Positions 35,363 through 45,245 are shown, counted from the first letter of the stretch. The stretch is 64,000 nt of DNA from Symplocastrum torsivum CPER-KK1 (GCA_019358875.1 JAHHIF010000018.1:1-64000), one strand, 5' to 3'. Notes: a model not told the origin generated them from the letters alone. Numbers and translations: made by a program.

Positions 35363-36898
35363 ATGTTGACAGACCCTAACACTGGTCGCTTACTCGCCAA
35401 TCGCTATCAACTCGTTGAGCTGATAGGCAAAGGCGCTATGGGTCGAGTTTATCAAGCCAAAGATATGTTGCTGGGAGGCGTCATCGTCGCCGTCAAGTTT
35501 CTCTCCCAAGCCTTACTAAACAAGAAAATGCGCGAACGATTTGAGCGGGAAGCAACCATCTGTGCGCTGCTCGGCGAGAAAAGCAATCACATTGTTCGCG
35601 TCAGAGACTACGGCGTGGATGAAAATGATATTCCCTTTTACGTCATGGAATATCTGGAAGGAGAGAACTTAAGTGCAGTGATTCGACCGCACCCTCTACC
35701 TTTACCTAGATTTTTGAACATCACCCGCCAAATCTGCCTAGGGCTGCAATACGCTCATAAAGGCATCATTATTGAGAATCACCTCTCCCCAATCGTCCAC
35801 CGCGATATTAAGCCAAGTAACATTCTTATTATCCAAGACACCTCTTTCGGTGAACTCGTAAAAATCCTTGATTTTGGGATTGCTAAACTTCTCCAGGAAG
35901 ACAGTTCTCAAACTCACTCGTTTATGGGCACGATGGCTTATTGTTCTCCCGAACAAATGGAGGGGAAGGAACTCGATAACCGCTCAGACATTTACAGTTT
36001 AGGCGTAGTAATGTTTGAAATGCTCACCGGAGAGATGCCGATTGTGGGAGAAACGCATTCTTTCGGTGGTTGGTACAAAGCGCATCACTTTTCACCTCCC
36101 AGATCGTTTGAATCTGTTAACCCCAGATTGAGATTACCAAAGGCGCTAGAAAATCTAGTAATGAGCTGTCTGGCAAAAGACCCAAAGGCTCGTCCTCAAA
36201 ACGTTACGGAAGTCCGACAGACTTTAGAATCTTTAGAGCAACGCTTTGGTCGGGGTCAGCAACTGGGTCAGCGCATTGGTGCCGCACTATCTAAATTACC
36301 CGTTGTCACCGACTTACAACAGAAGCCTTCTCTTAGTGCTGATGAAATTTGTTGGCAGGCTTCCTGGCCCAAGGACAAACCCGTCGCTGCGATCGTCTTT
36401 CCTCATATCATTACTAATGGCAGCGAAGCTTTAGCCACACTCTGGGTAATGCTAAACAAACAGGACATTCAGAATCGTCAGGTAAGTACACGATACAACC
36501 ATTTCCTGTTTCTAATGTCACCTCATCCAATGATGCTCTGGATTACGGCTCTGCACAACCGTGAACATGGAGCGCGGTGGCTTCCTTGCTACTTAGACCT
36601 CAAAACAGCGATCGGTCAAAGAATGGTTAGGCGCTTGGGCGAAACTGGATGCTATCGTATTTTATTCTTTGCCTTAACAGAACCAGAACATTGCGCTAAT
36701 GTGATGACTTCAACGATCGCCCCTATCCAACGCAGACGGTTCATAGATTGGGCAAATACGAGTCAGACATTAATCACAACTTCTCAGCCAGAACTGAGTA
36801 AGAGAATCCTCAAGCAAGAGTTTGAGAAACTCAAGCCGAAGATTTTGATGAAGTTGGAGACGATTTACACTGGCGATACTACTGATATTTCGGATTAG
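35363..36898 (+). CDS. Soluble Ser/Thr protein kinase
   Basis: The 511-residue Hanks-type kinase has its catalytic domain at about residues 15-290: IGKGAMGRVY, the lysine in VAVKFL, HRDIKPSNIL, LDFGIAK and GTMAYCSPEQ, all canonical. The C-terminal 200 residues are not a recognised sensor and contain no membrane span (WQASWPKDKPVAAIVFPH, then FLMSPHPMMLWI). Such kinases with a conserved cytoplasmic C-terminal region are common in filamentous cyanobacteria. It is monocistronic. Substrates are unknown. Confidence 0.92.
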   Translation: MLTDPNTGRLLANRYQLVELIGKGAMGRVYQAKDMLLGGVIVAVKFLSQALLNKKMRERFEREATICALLGEKSNHIVRVRDYGVDENDIPFYVMEYLEGENLSAVIRPHPLPLPRFLNITRQICLGLQYAHKGIIIENHLSPIVHRDIKPSNILIIQDTSFGELVKILDFGIAKLLQEDSSQTHSFMGTMAYCSPEQMEGKELDNRSDIYSLGVVMFEMLTGEMPIVGETHSFGGWYKAHHFSPPRSFESVNPRLRLPKALENLVMSCLAKDPKARPQNVTEVRQTLESLEQRFGRGQQLGQRIGAALSKLPVVTDLQQKPSLSADEICWQASWPKDKPVAAIVFPHIITNGSEALATLWVMLNKQDIQNRQVSTRYNHFLFLMSPHPMMLWITALHNREHGARWLPCYLDLKTAIGQRMVRRLGETGCYRILFFALTEPEHCANVMTSTIAPIQRRRFIDWANTSQTLITTSQPELSKRILKQEFEKLKPKILMKLETIYTGDTTDISD

Positions 36899-36982
36899 GG
36901 ATTGGGAATTGGGAAGAGCGTAGAGCTAAGTTAGTTTCAGAACTCCCTGTCACTAGTCACCAATCCCCATCCCCATCCCCTA

Positions 36983-38392
36983 TTAGAGCTGCTTGACTTC
37001 AGACACTAGCTGCGCTACGACATCCTTAGCACTGCCAAAGAGCATCATGGTTTTGTCTTTGTAAAACAGGTCATTATCGACACCTGCAAAGCCTGTACTC
37101 ATCCCTCGCTTAATGACGATCGCATGTTTTGCCTTGTCTACTTCTAGAATCGGCATTCCATAAATTGGGCTACCCGTATCGCTGCGTGCGGCGGGGTTCA
37201 CCACATCGTTTGCACCAATCACTAGAGCGACATCTGTTTCCTCAAACTGGGGATTGATGTCATCCATATCGTACAACTGGGGATAAGGCACATTCGCCTC
37301 TGCCAATAACACATTCATGTGTCCCGGCATCCGACCCGCAACCGGGTGAATCGCGTATTTTACCTCAACGCCTTTCCCTTCTAGCTGGTCAGCCAACTCG
37401 CGCACTGAATGTTGTGCTTGAGCGACTGCCATACCATAGCCAGGAATAATCACCACTGAGCGGGCATATCCCAACATCATTGCCGCTTCTTCTGGATCAA
37501 CGCTCTTGACCGTTTTATCCGAGTTGCCACTGCCACTAGCACCAGCCACTGCCGATTTCCCACCTCCTCCAAATGCACCAAACAGCACACTTGTCAAGGA
37601 GCGGTTCATCGCTTTACACATAATCTGGGTCAGGATGATACCCGACGCGCCGACTAATGCGCCAGCGATGATCAACATATTGTTCATCACTACAAAACCA
37701 GCAGCACTCGCGGCTAAACCTGAGTAGGAGTTCAGCAGAGAAATCACCACTGGCATATCGCCACCCCCAATTGGGAGAACGAACAACACACCGAGTAAAA
37801 GGGAAATCGCAACCAAGCCTAGGAATACTGAGATATTGGCTTGTGTGACGATGAGATAGCCACTTGTGACGAGAAAGCCGATCAACAGCAGAGCATTAAC
37901 AGGTTGTTGTAAAGGGAACGTAATCGGGGCACCAGGCAAGAGACCTTGCAATTTGGCAAAGGCGACAAAACTACCTGTAAGCGTGACACCACCAATTAAG
38001 ACGCCGAGAATGATCGTAATCGTGGCGTCGAGAGATACAGGTTCCCCAGTACTAAGTAATCTCCAGAATTCTCCAATTGCCACTAAAGCCGAGGCAGCCC
38101 CCCCAAGACCATTGAGCAAACCAACCATCTGGGGCATATCGGTCATTTCGACTTTATAAGCTGCGATCGCACCCAGTACTGAACCAATCGATAGCCCCAC
38201 GATAATCATTGGGTAGTTCAACACCTGCCGATCCAGTAGTGTCACCACTACTGCCAAGAGCATCCCTACCGCTGCTAAGGAATTACCCCGACGGGCTGTT
38301 GCTGGTGAACCCAACTGCTTCAAACCCACAATAAATAGCGACGCTGCAACTAAATAACTCAGCTCGATCCCCGTAGGCAGAAAGTCAATCAC
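36983..38392 (-). CDS. pntB: NAD(P) transhydrogenase subunit beta
   Basis: PntB forms the proton channel with PntA2 and carries the NADP(H)-binding domain III. The 469 residues contain about eight membrane spans to residue 290. Domain III follows with VIIPGYGMAVAQAQH and VALVIGANDVVNPAARSD, typical NADP contacts. The start ATG overlaps the pntA2 stop by 4 bp. The complex uses proton motive force to reduce NADP with NADH and sits in the thylakoid or plasma membrane. Confidence 0.96.
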   Translation of the reverse strand: MIDFLPTGIELSYLVAASLFIVGLKQLGSPATARRGNSLAAVGMLLAVVVTLLDRQVLNYPMIIVGLSIGSVLGAIAAYKVEMTDMPQMVGLLNGLGGAASALVAIGEFWRLLSTGEPVSLDATITIILGVLIGGVTLTGSFVAFAKLQGLLPGAPITFPLQQPVNALLLIGFLVTSGYLIVTQANISVFLGLVAISLLLGVLFVLPIGGGDMPVVISLLNSYSGLAASAAGFVVMNNMLIIAGALVGASGIILTQIMCKAMNRSLTSVLFGAFGGGGKSAVAGASGSGNSDKTVKSVDPEEAAMMLGYARSVVIIPGYGMAVAQAQHSVRELADQLEGKGVEVKYAIHPVAGRMPGHMNVLLAEANVPYPQLYDMDDINPQFEETDVALVIGANDVVNPAARSDTGSPIYGMPILEVDKAKHAIVIKRGMSTGFAGVDNDLFYKDKTMMLFGSAKDVVAQLVSEVKQL

Positions 38393-38682
38393 GCCTTCAC
38401 CTCTTTTTTCTTAAACATTTGCAACATCCGATCCGTGACTAAGAAACCGCCCACTACGTTGATGGTTGCCAGCACTATGGCAATTAAGCCCAAAATCACA
38501 GTGACATTCCAGTCTTTTGGTCCAGAAATGAGTAGCGCCCCAATCACAGCGATGCCAGAAATTGCATTCGCCCCAGACATTAAAGGGGTATGAAGCGTTG
38601 GCGGCACTTTGTTGATCACTTCAAAACCAACAAATGACGCTAAAACAAAGACAAACAAACTTGCAAGTAATGCTGTTGTCAT
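38389..38682 (-). CDS. pntA2: NAD(P) transhydrogenase alpha subunit, membrane part
   Basis: The 97-residue protein has three membrane spans (LLASLFVFVLASFVGF, AISGIAVIGALLI, VILGLIAIVLATINVVGGF). It corresponds to the C-terminal membrane part of the one-piece PntA of other bacteria. The TPLMSGANAISGI segment is the conserved loop of domain II. It is co-translated with pntB through a 4-bp overlap. Confidence 0.95.
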   Translation of the reverse strand: MTTALLASLFVFVLASFVGFEVINKVPPTLHTPLMSGANAISGIAVIGALLISGPKDWNVTVILGLIAIVLATINVVGGFLVTDRMLQMFKKKEVKA

Positions 38683-38763
38683 AAACTGAACTACGTTTTT
38701 CCGATACTAGACGCAATAAATTTGACGCGATTGACAAGCGAAAAAGAGAGTAGTTTCCTGGAT

Positions 38764-39915
38764 TTAAACGGCTGCCCTAACCTGATCTAGAGCCTCCTTG
38801 ACTCGTTGGTTCCGAATTTCCCCAGCGTGAGTTACGCAAGTGCTACCAATGATGTCGTCGTCAAAGTTCAGTTGTAATTCGCCATCTTTAACCAGGTACT
38901 GCAACAGGGTAGAGATGTTCTTGGCATACATCTGACTGGCATGTATTGGCATGGAAGAGGGTAAGTTAATCGGCCCGATAATCGTAACACCGTGGCGTAC
39001 AACGTCCTTACCCGGTTCGGTGCCTGCACAGTTGCCACCTTGCTCAGCCGCGAGGTCAACAATCACGGAGCCAGGATTCATCTGGGCTATCATTTCTTCA
39101 GTGACGAGTAACGGGGCTTTTCTTCCAGGAACCTGAGCTGTTGTGATTACGACATCGGCATTCTTGACGTGTTCAGCTACGACTTCTTGAGTGCGCTGCT
39201 TGGACACCTCAGAGACTTCTTTGGCGTAACCTCCTGCGGCTACGGTTTCTTCGTCTAGCTTGACTTCGACGAATTTAGCACCGAGACTTTGCACTTCTTC
39301 CTTAACGGCTGGACGGATATCAAAGGCTTCAACGATCGCACCTAGACGTCGAGCCGTTGCGATCGCTTGTAGTCCTGCAACCCCTGCTCCCATCACAAAT
39401 ACCTTCGCCGGTTTGATGGTACCAGCCGCCGTGGTCAACATTGGGAAGAACTTGGGCAGTGCTGCCGCTGCAATCAGTACAGCTTTGTATCCAGCGACAC
39501 CTGCCTGAGACGACAGAGCGTCCATACTCTGCGCTCGGCTAGTACGAGGAATCAGCTCCATCCCAAACGCTGTTATTTTCCGATTTGCTAAGTGCTGGGC
39601 AACCTCTGGTAACCCAAGCGGATTGAGGAAGCTAATCAAGACGCTTCCTTCCCGCATTTGGTTAATTTCATGTTCTTTGGGGACGCCTACTTTCAGTAGG
39701 ATATCTGCCTCACCCCAGAGGGTAGCTGCATCATGGATAATCTTGGCACCAGCAGCTTCATAGGCATCATTACTAAAGAACGACGCCTCACCCGCACCGC
39801 TTTCTACCCAGATTTCTAAGCCCTGTTTGACTAATCGGGCGACGATATCAGGAATCAAGGCGACGCGATGCTCACCAACTTCTACTTCAATTTCTTTAGC
39901 GATCGCTATTCTCAT
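38764..39915 (-). CDS. pntA1: NAD(P) transhydrogenase alpha subunit, NAD-binding part
   Basis: This is the NAD(H)-binding domain I of the transhydrogenase, 383 residues from the ATG at 39915 (MRIAIAKEIEVEVGEHRVAL). A longer frame from 39930 adds five residues. The Rossmann motif VFVMGAGVAGLQAIATARRLGA is present (split as VFVMGAGVAGLQ and AIATARRLGA), with QVPGRKAPLLV and SVIVDLAAEQGGN downstream. It is the first gene of the three-gene pnt operon, 81 bp before pntA2. Confidence 0.95.
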   Translation of the reverse strand: MRIAIAKEIEVEVGEHRVALIPDIVARLVKQGLEIWVESGAGEASFFSNDAYEAAGAKIIHDAATLWGEADILLKVGVPKEHEINQMREGSVLISFLNPLGLPEVAQHLANRKITAFGMELIPRTSRAQSMDALSSQAGVAGYKAVLIAAAALPKFFPMLTTAAGTIKPAKVFVMGAGVAGLQAIATARRLGAIVEAFDIRPAVKEEVQSLGAKFVEVKLDEETVAAGGYAKEVSEVSKQRTQEVVAEHVKNADVVITTAQVPGRKAPLLVTEEMIAQMNPGSVIVDLAAEQGGNCAGTEPGKDVVRHGVTIIGPINLPSSMPIHASQMYAKNISTLLQYLVKDGELQLNFDDDIIGSTCVTHAGEIRNQRVKEALDQVRAAV

Positions 39916-40731
39916 GAACGCTCCTTGCAACTTCAGCTAGTGATAACGATAAAAACTTGCCTCAAACAAAACCAATCACTTCAACTTCCGACCCAGCACT
40001 TCACTGGCAGCACAAAAGAGCACTAGCACAGTGCAGGTAGCCAGCAGATCAAGTAAGGAAAACAAATCCCGTCATAATTTGCATCCTATGTTGCACTCCA
40101 AATCCTGATCGCTATCTTTAACTTCTCTTATGAATTCGATGTTTAGGCAGTAACAAATCTTAGAGTTGATCTGGGATTATCAAGTGGCGTTTGTCATACA
40201 ACTTAAAATAAGTTGAGTAGAGGAAATAGGTCAAAATCCCTATCCCATAAAGAATTAGGGTTAGATACGGTTCTTAGTACAAACGCTCAGCTTGGTGAGG
40301 TGTTCTTAACAATTTGAATTAAAGCTTGCGACATTGTTGTGTATGGATTGCTGAAGTGATAAGAATATTTGGCGCTTTCTCACAGATTCTCCTTTTTGAT
40401 CAAGGGGGAGTCAACCCGGATTTGGGATCAGAAGCTTTTCCGGGTAATAGGGAAAGAAACATGGCTAAAAACCTTACAACCATCAGCTACCGCTAAATAT
40501 CAATCCGTAGCGGCACTTTTGGGGAACTTTTTACGTCAGGGTAAAGTAAGGAGTAAAGGGCAACGGTAGGATTAGAGTGATCGCTTTGTTAAAAGGCTGG
40601 GTAGAGAATTCTCCCTCTCTCCTATTTCATCTTCTTCAGTCATTATTCAAAGAGACTTAACTCTGATAAAGTCAAGAACAGTAAATTTTAGTAACGAACG
40701 TCACTACTATACCCTTAAGAGCAACAAGCCT
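39916..40731. other. Intergenic region, about 800 bp
   Basis: The stretch lies between the divergent pnt operon and the DUF2808 gene. A 66-codon frame at 40369-40569 has no protein-like support. A weak inverted repeat (CCGCTA near 40485, TAGCGG near 40507) is present. It should carry the promoters of both flanking units. I see nothing else. Confidence 0.4.
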
Positions 40732-41271
40732 ATGTTCTCCACAAAATCATCCATACGCCGCCTGTTTAGTGCCCTGGCAGTTACGGGTTGCTTACTTACA
40801 GGTGTTGCCGCTACTAGTTGGGCACAGACTAACTCCGGATTAACGCTGTTTAGCGGAGTTCAGCGTGAAAATCAACTGAACTATTACCTAGATTTTGGGG
40901 GTCGCCCTGACCAATTCGATCGTTACCGACTACGCATCCCTGCCAAGAAAATGGAGTTGGGAGTTTCCCAATTTGCCATTTCTTATCCAGATTATTACAA
41001 CGGCAAGTTTGATCTAAACAAAATTGAGGTGCGGGTTAAGGGTGATGCGGTTCCTCTGTCCAATGTCGAGTGGGATCAGGAGAATCATGTTGTTCAGATT
41101 GAGTTGGAGGAGCCAATTTCTGCGGGTAATAAAGTCGAGTTAGTGTTTTCTAACGTGAAAAACCCGCGATTTGGTGGGATTTATTACTTCAATTGCCAAA
41201 TTTTGACACCCGGTGATGTTCCACTACCCCGTTACCTGGGTACATGGATTTTGAGCATTGGTCAAGGTTAG
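40732..41271 (+). CDS. DUF2808 exported protein
   Basis: The 179-residue protein has a signal peptide (RRLFSALAVTGCLLTGVAATSWAQ, cleavage after about residue 31; given here as RRLFSALAVTGC then LLTGVAATSWAQ) and a beta-rich mature domain. The segments YRLRIPAKKMELGVSQFAIS and FSNVKNPRFGGIYYFNC match the cyanobacterial DUF2808 family as I know it. The function is unknown; an envelope or periplasmic location is predicted. It is monocistronic. Confidence 0.82.
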   Translation: MFSTKSSIRRLFSALAVTGCLLTGVAATSWAQTNSGLTLFSGVQRENQLNYYLDFGGRPDQFDRYRLRIPAKKMELGVSQFAISYPDYYNGKFDLNKIEVRVKGDAVPLSNVEWDQENHVVQIELEEPISAGNKVELVFSNVKNPRFGGIYYFNCQILTPGDVPLPRYLGTWILSIGQG

Positions 41272-41604
41272 AATTCATACTCTCACAACGGGATGTTCTA
41301 GTATTGGTCGCTCATCGTTATTAGTAGAGGCGTGGTTAAGGAAAGCTGTGGCGTACCGCTTTGCGATCGCGTTTCTATGCCGTCAGTTACGGGTAAAACC
41401 TAACAACGAACCGGAATTGTAGGCACAGGAGTAATTTTCATAAAACGCCTTGATTGGGTGTCTAGCACCTGTCTCGTCTTTAATGTTGTAGAAAATCACG
41501 CCTCAAGCATTCCTAGAGCAAGCTTTCCCCTAGCCAAGGTGCTAATGTAATAGACTGTGGCTCTTTTACAAAACGTCAAATCGCTTTTTTTGAAGTAATC
41601 GCTC
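41272..41604. other. Intergenic region upstream of rpmH
   Basis: About 330 bp without a gene. It should contain the promoter and leader of the rpmH-rnpA operon. No riboswitch-like structure stands out. Confidence 0.4.
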
Positions 41605-41742
41605 ATGACTCAACGTACTCTTCACGGTACCAACCGTAAGCAAAAAAGAACCTCTGGTTTTCGCGCTCGGATGCGAACCAGAACTGGTCAAGCTGTAATC
41701 AAAGCTCGTAGAAAAAAGGGACGTTATCGTCTCTCTGTGTAG
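41605..41742 (+). CDS. rpmH: 50S ribosomal protein L34
   Basis: The 45-residue basic protein starts MTQRTLHGTNRKQKRTSGF and ends KGRYRLSV, a clear L34. It is too short for a 60-residue cutoff, so it is easily missed. It heads the rpmH-rnpA-PH-yidC-jag block, with rnpA starting 73 bp downstream. Confidence 0.97.
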   Translation: MTQRTLHGTNRKQKRTSGFRARMRTRTGQAVIKARRKKGRYRLSV

Positions 41743-41815
41743 TTGCGGTTTATTGCTACAGAGCAATCCGCACTCTTGTTGCACTGTCGATTGTACTCTT
41801 GTATGGGAGTTGTTC

Positions 41816-42220
41816 GTGGCATTGCCTCAATCCAATCGACTTAGGCACTGGCGAGATTTCCAGACGGTTTATCAAAAAGGAATTCGTCGCTCAGGGCGTT
41901 TTTTAACATTGCGGGGTCTGCGGCAGCGTAATAATGTCGTAGACACCCCACCGTCAAGCAAGTCACTGGCGAAGGATGAGAGCAAGCCTCCAACTCGAAT
42001 TGGCATTTCTATTAGCCAAAAAGTTAGCAAAAAAGCCGTGGTTCGTAATCGAATTAAGCGCCAAATTCGAGCAATTTTCCGCCAATTTTTGCCGCGTCTT
42101 TCAACGGGATGGCAACTGGTCGTGGTAGTAAGACCGGGAGCCCAGGAGTGCGATTATGGGCAAATTTTGCGAGAATTAGAGCAGTTGTTAGCAGACGCAG
42201 AGGTGCTTAATGGGCATTAA
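41816..42220 (+). CDS. rnpA: Ribonuclease P protein component
   Basis: RnpA helps the RNase P RNA mature the 5' ends of tRNAs. I place the start at the GTG at 41816 (VALPQSNRLRHWRDFQ), which gives 134 residues. The open frame extends to a non-ATG codon at 41753, but the extra residues are Cys-rich and unlike the family. The conserved RNR motif is in KKAVVRNRIKRQIRAIFR near residue 80. Its end overlaps the next gene by 11 bp. Confidence 0.94.
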   Translation: MALPQSNRLRHWRDFQTVYQKGIRRSGRFLTLRGLRQRNNVVDTPPSSKSLAKDESKPPTRIGISISQKVSKKAVVRNRIKRQIRAIFRQFLPRLSTGWQLVVVVRPGAQECDYGQILRELEQLLADAEVLNGH

Positions 42221-42602
42221 AGAGGAAACGTTCTTTGAAGGTGGCCCTCATGTTGGTGATTTGATTATTAATATATTGATCGGGTTTACGGTTGTTGGCT
42301 TGCCCTTAACCGTTGGTTCAATTGTGCGATCGCTTTGGCTACGCTATCGAATTACGGATCGCCGTATCTCTGTAACCGGGGGATGGCGAGGACGCGAACG
42401 CACCGATCTTATTTATTCAGAAATTTCAAAAATTATCAAAGTTCCTCGTGGTTTTGGGGGTTGGGGGGACATTGTTGTCACCCTGAGAGATGGTAGCCGC
42501 TTGGAGTTGCGTTCAATTCCCCGTTTCCGCGAAATCTACGACTACATTGCCGAAAAAGTCTCACAAAAAACAGGCAAACCCATCGACTCCGTAAAGTCTT
42601 AA
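42210..42602 (+). CDS. Bacterial PH-domain membrane protein
   Basis: The 130-residue protein has a membrane hairpin near residues 16-42 (IINILIGFTVVGLPLTVGSIV). A bacterial PH-like domain follows: WLRYRITDRRISVTGGW, then YSEISKIIKVPRG and GDIVVTLRDGSRLEL. This gene lies between rnpA and yidC in many cyanobacteria. Overlap with rnpA indicates coupled translation. Its role is unknown; the position suggests membrane protein biogenesis. Confidence 0.82.
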   Translation: MGIKEETFFEGGPHVGDLIINILIGFTVVGLPLTVGSIVRSLWLRYRITDRRISVTGGWRGRERTDLIYSEISKIIKVPRGFGGWGDIVVTLRDGSRLELRSIPRFREIYDYIAEKVSQKTGKPIDSVKS

Positions 42603-42817
42603 GGTAACAGGCACCTTAGTCATGCCCAATCAGGTGTGACCCGCTAGAAGAGAAATCAAGTCTCTAACCCTCAACTATTGCAATCTACAAGGCAACAGAG
42701 GCGAACAACGTGCGGGTCATCTGGATGGCATCTGTCGGATAACCAGCCTCGCATTTTGACAAATTTTAGATAAATTAGATTAGAAAACTCTACAGCGTCT
42801 AGGTTGACTTCATACGA

Positions 42818-43969
42818 ATGGACTTTGGTATCGGGTTTCTTTCTAACAACGTAATGCTGCCAATCCTGGATTTCTTTTACGGGATTGTGCCAAGCTATGG
42901 TCTTGCCATCGTGGCGCTGACTCTAGTCATTCGCTTTGCCCTCTTTCCTCTAAACGCTGGCTCCATTCGCAACATGAGGCGTATGAAGATCACCCAGCCG
43001 CTGATGAAAAAACGGCAAGAGGAGATTCAGAAGCTCTACAAAGATGACCCAGCCAAGCAACAGGAGGAAGTGAGCAAGCTCTTTAAAGAGTTTGGTAATC
43101 CCTTGGCAGGCTGTTTGCCTGTGCTGTTGCAAATGCCAGTTTTATTTGCCTTATTTGCTACCTTGCGAGGGTCGCCGTTCTCAGATGTCAACTACTCTGT
43201 GAACCTACAAATCTTCCCTAGAGAGCAACTTGAACTAATTCAACCTCAAGCGTTTGTAACCAAACCCCAAAATATTTACATCGCTGATGGCGTTCATGCT
43301 CCAGTCGCCGCTTTACTTCCCGCTGGCAACCGCTTGGTCGTTGGCGAAAAGACCAAAGTTGACTTTCAAACGGTTGAGGGCAAGCCTCTAAGTAAATTTA
43401 TAGCTGAGTATCCGGAAACTGAAATTGCTCCCCAATGGCAAATCACCAAAGGTGCGGAGCGGGTGCAAATTCAAGAAGACGGAACCATCGAAGCGCTGGA
43501 ACCTGGAGAAGTCACAGTTCAAGGTACTCTCCATGGACTTGCCGCAAATCGAGGATTCCTCTTCATTGATGCTTTAGGGCGTGTGGGGGCATTTGATGAA
43601 GATGGAGCAATCCACTGGGATATTGTCGGCATGATTATCGCCTTTGGAGTCAGCTTATATATCAACCAACTTCTTTCTGGTCAGAGTGGTGGTGATGCGG
43701 CTCCCCAGCAAGCAGCGATCAATAAGTTTACTCCCGTCTTGTTCTCTGGGATGTTCTTATTCTTCCCGCTTCCGGCTGGTGTGCTGATGTACATGCTGAT
43801 TGCCAACATCTTTCAGACTGTCCAGACCTTCATTCTGATGCGGGAACCGCTTCCGGAAAATATCCAGAAGATGATGGAGCAGCAAGAGAAGGAGACAAAA
43901 TCGTCCTCTGGAGAGACAAGAGAAGCACTGCCTTTTGAGCGGCGTTCCAAGAAGAAGGCTTCAAGTTAG
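42818..43969 (+). CDS. yidC: Membrane protein insertase YidC/Oxa1
   Basis: YidC inserts proteins into the plasma and thylakoid membranes, alone or with Sec. The 383 residues contain the five-span core: N-terminal span IVPSYGLAIVALTLVIRFAL (20 residues), the charged coiled hairpin QKLYKDDPAKQQEEVSKLFK, then spans including PLAGCLPVLLQMPVLFALF and the C-terminal pair. A cyanobacteria-specific periplasmic insert at about 115-265 (beta-rich, with KVDFQTVEGKPLSKF) separates spans 2 and 3. The C-terminus is basic, as expected for ribosome contact. Confidence 0.95.
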   Translation: MDFGIGFLSNNVMLPILDFFYGIVPSYGLAIVALTLVIRFALFPLNAGSIRNMRRMKITQPLMKKRQEEIQKLYKDDPAKQQEEVSKLFKEFGNPLAGCLPVLLQMPVLFALFATLRGSPFSDVNYSVNLQIFPREQLELIQPQAFVTKPQNIYIADGVHAPVAALLPAGNRLVVGEKTKVDFQTVEGKPLSKFIAEYPETEIAPQWQITKGAERVQIQEDGTIEALEPGEVTVQGTLHGLAANRGFLFIDALGRVGAFDEDGAIHWDIVGMIIAFGVSLYINQLLSGQSGGDAAPQQAAINKFTPVLFSGMFLFFPLPAGVLMYMLIANIFQTVQTFILMREPLPENIQKMMEQQEKETKSSSGETREALPFERRSKKKASS

Positions 43970-44055
43970 ACCCCTGTGGGCAGTTGCTCACAACGAACGA
44001 TGAAAATGGCTTTTCCCCATTCCCTACTTCCTGAATCCCTATTTTCGAGAGAGTT

Positions 44056-44562
44056 ATGAGCAACCAGCCAATGCAGAGAGGTCAGCAGTGGCTTGAAGAA
44101 CTTCTGCACTTATCAAGCTTGCCTACCCGTGTTGAAGCCACAGATATCGACGACTCACAAGACGATAAGCCAAGCTACTGGCTAACAATTGATCAAACCC
44201 AACTAACTAGCGCCCATATTCAAACCTTAATTGGTCCAGAGGGCACAGTCCTTGACGCAATCCAGTACCTAGCTAATTCAATTTTGAATCTGGGTCAAGG
44301 TGAAGAACTTCAAGCCTCTTACACCGTTGAACTTGACGGCTACCGCCTCCGCCGTCAAGAGGAACTTCGGGCGATGGCGACAGACGCCGCCGAGCAAGTC
44401 CGCCAAACGGGTCAAGAGTTTGAAATGAAATCCTTGTCTTCGGCAGAACGGCGTCAAGTTCATACCTTTTTAAAGGAGTGCGACGACTTAGAAACTGAGA
44501 GTAGAGGGCAAGAACCCGATCGGCGCCTTGTTGTGCGTTTACGCTCTCAAAATGGCTCTTAA
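44056..44562 (+). CDS. Jag/KhpB-like RNA-binding protein (KH + R3H)
   Basis: The 168-residue protein has a KH domain (IQTLIGPEGTVLDAIQYLAN near residue 55) followed by an R3H domain (MKSLSSAERRQVHTFLKE, split before D-D-L-E, near 123-145). Such proteins follow yidC in many bacteria. They bind RNA and are linked to cell envelope growth in Gram-positives. The conserved GxxG loop is present as GPEG. It is 86 bp after yidC and likely in the same operon. Confidence 0.9.
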   Translation: MSNQPMQRGQQWLEELLHLSSLPTRVEATDIDDSQDDKPSYWLTIDQTQLTSAHIQTLIGPEGTVLDAIQYLANSILNLGQGEELQASYTVELDGYRLRRQEELRAMATDAAEQVRQTGQEFEMKSLSSAERRQVHTFLKECDDLETESRGQEPDRRLVVRLRSQNGS

Positions 44563-44618
44563 CAATTAAAATTGGCTCACAACTGGGTGTGAGTCATTTG
44601 GAAAGTGGGATAAGTATC

Positions 44619-45122
44619 ATGGAAGCGATTCATATTCCTTGGCTGCTCAAGCTACCAGAGCAGACAAATGAAATTCAAGTTAATGAGTTGATTGCTGGTT
44701 TAGAAACCCTAACACCAGTGAGAGGACGCTTAAAAGTGAGGCATCAAGGTAATTACCTGGAGGTTTCGGCTCAAGCGGAAACGATTATTACTTTGACTTG
44801 TCACCGCTGTTTACAGCAGTACAACCACCGTTTAAAACTGGATGCCTCAGAACTCGTTTGGTTAGACGAGTCAGCCAACCAACCGGATGACGGGCCTCTA
44901 GAGCGTGAGACGGCGCTGGACGATTTGGTGGAAACGTTGCCGCCGCAAGGGTATTTTCAACCCGATACTTGGTTGTATGAGCAACTGTGTTTGGCAATTC
45001 CTCCACGGCAACTGTGTGACCAGCAGTGTCCAGGAATCCAAGTTACGGACACGGAGAGTGCCTCGCCTACGGATCGGCGTTGGGAGGCTCTGGAAGCGCT
45101 AAAGCGACAACTTCCCGGATAG
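44619..45122 (+). CDS. DUF177 (YceD) family protein
   Basis: The protein has 167 residues from the ATG at 44619 (MEAIHIPWLLKLPEQ); a GTG ten codons upstream is less likely. The family marks are the CHRC pair (LTCHRCLQQY near residue 62) and the late CDQQCPG pair, which can bind zinc. YceD/DUF177 proteins are linked to 23S rRNA or large-subunit biogenesis, and in plants a relative acts in plastid 23S processing. It follows jag on the same strand. Confidence 0.88.
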   Translation: MEAIHIPWLLKLPEQTNEIQVNELIAGLETLTPVRGRLKVRHQGNYLEVSAQAETIITLTCHRCLQQYNHRLKLDASELVWLDESANQPDDGPLERETALDDLVETLPPQGYFQPDTWLYEQLCLAIPPRQLCDQQCPGIQVTDTESASPTDRRWEALEALKRQLPG

Positions 45123-45152
45123 TCCGCTCTACTCAAGAGTTATGGGTTATGT

Positions 45153-45209
45153 TATAAGCTTACGAGTTATGAGTCCTAAAACTAGTGGCTCATAACTCGT
45201 AAGCTTATA
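45153..45209. repeat. Perfect 21-bp inverted repeat (57-bp palindrome)
   Basis: The left arm at 45153-45173 (TATAAGCTTACGAGTTATGA plus G) and the right arm at 45189-45209 are exact complements, with a 15-nt loop. It lies between the DUF177 gene and ycf46. No T-tract follows on either strand. Confidence 0.92.
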
Positions 45210-45245
45210 GAGGTAGATGTACGACGGCTGAGTTTCCCTGGTGCC

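Noticed and set aside
40369..40569. 66-codon frame upstream of the DUF2808 gene
   Set aside because: Basic composition, no family match and poor start context.
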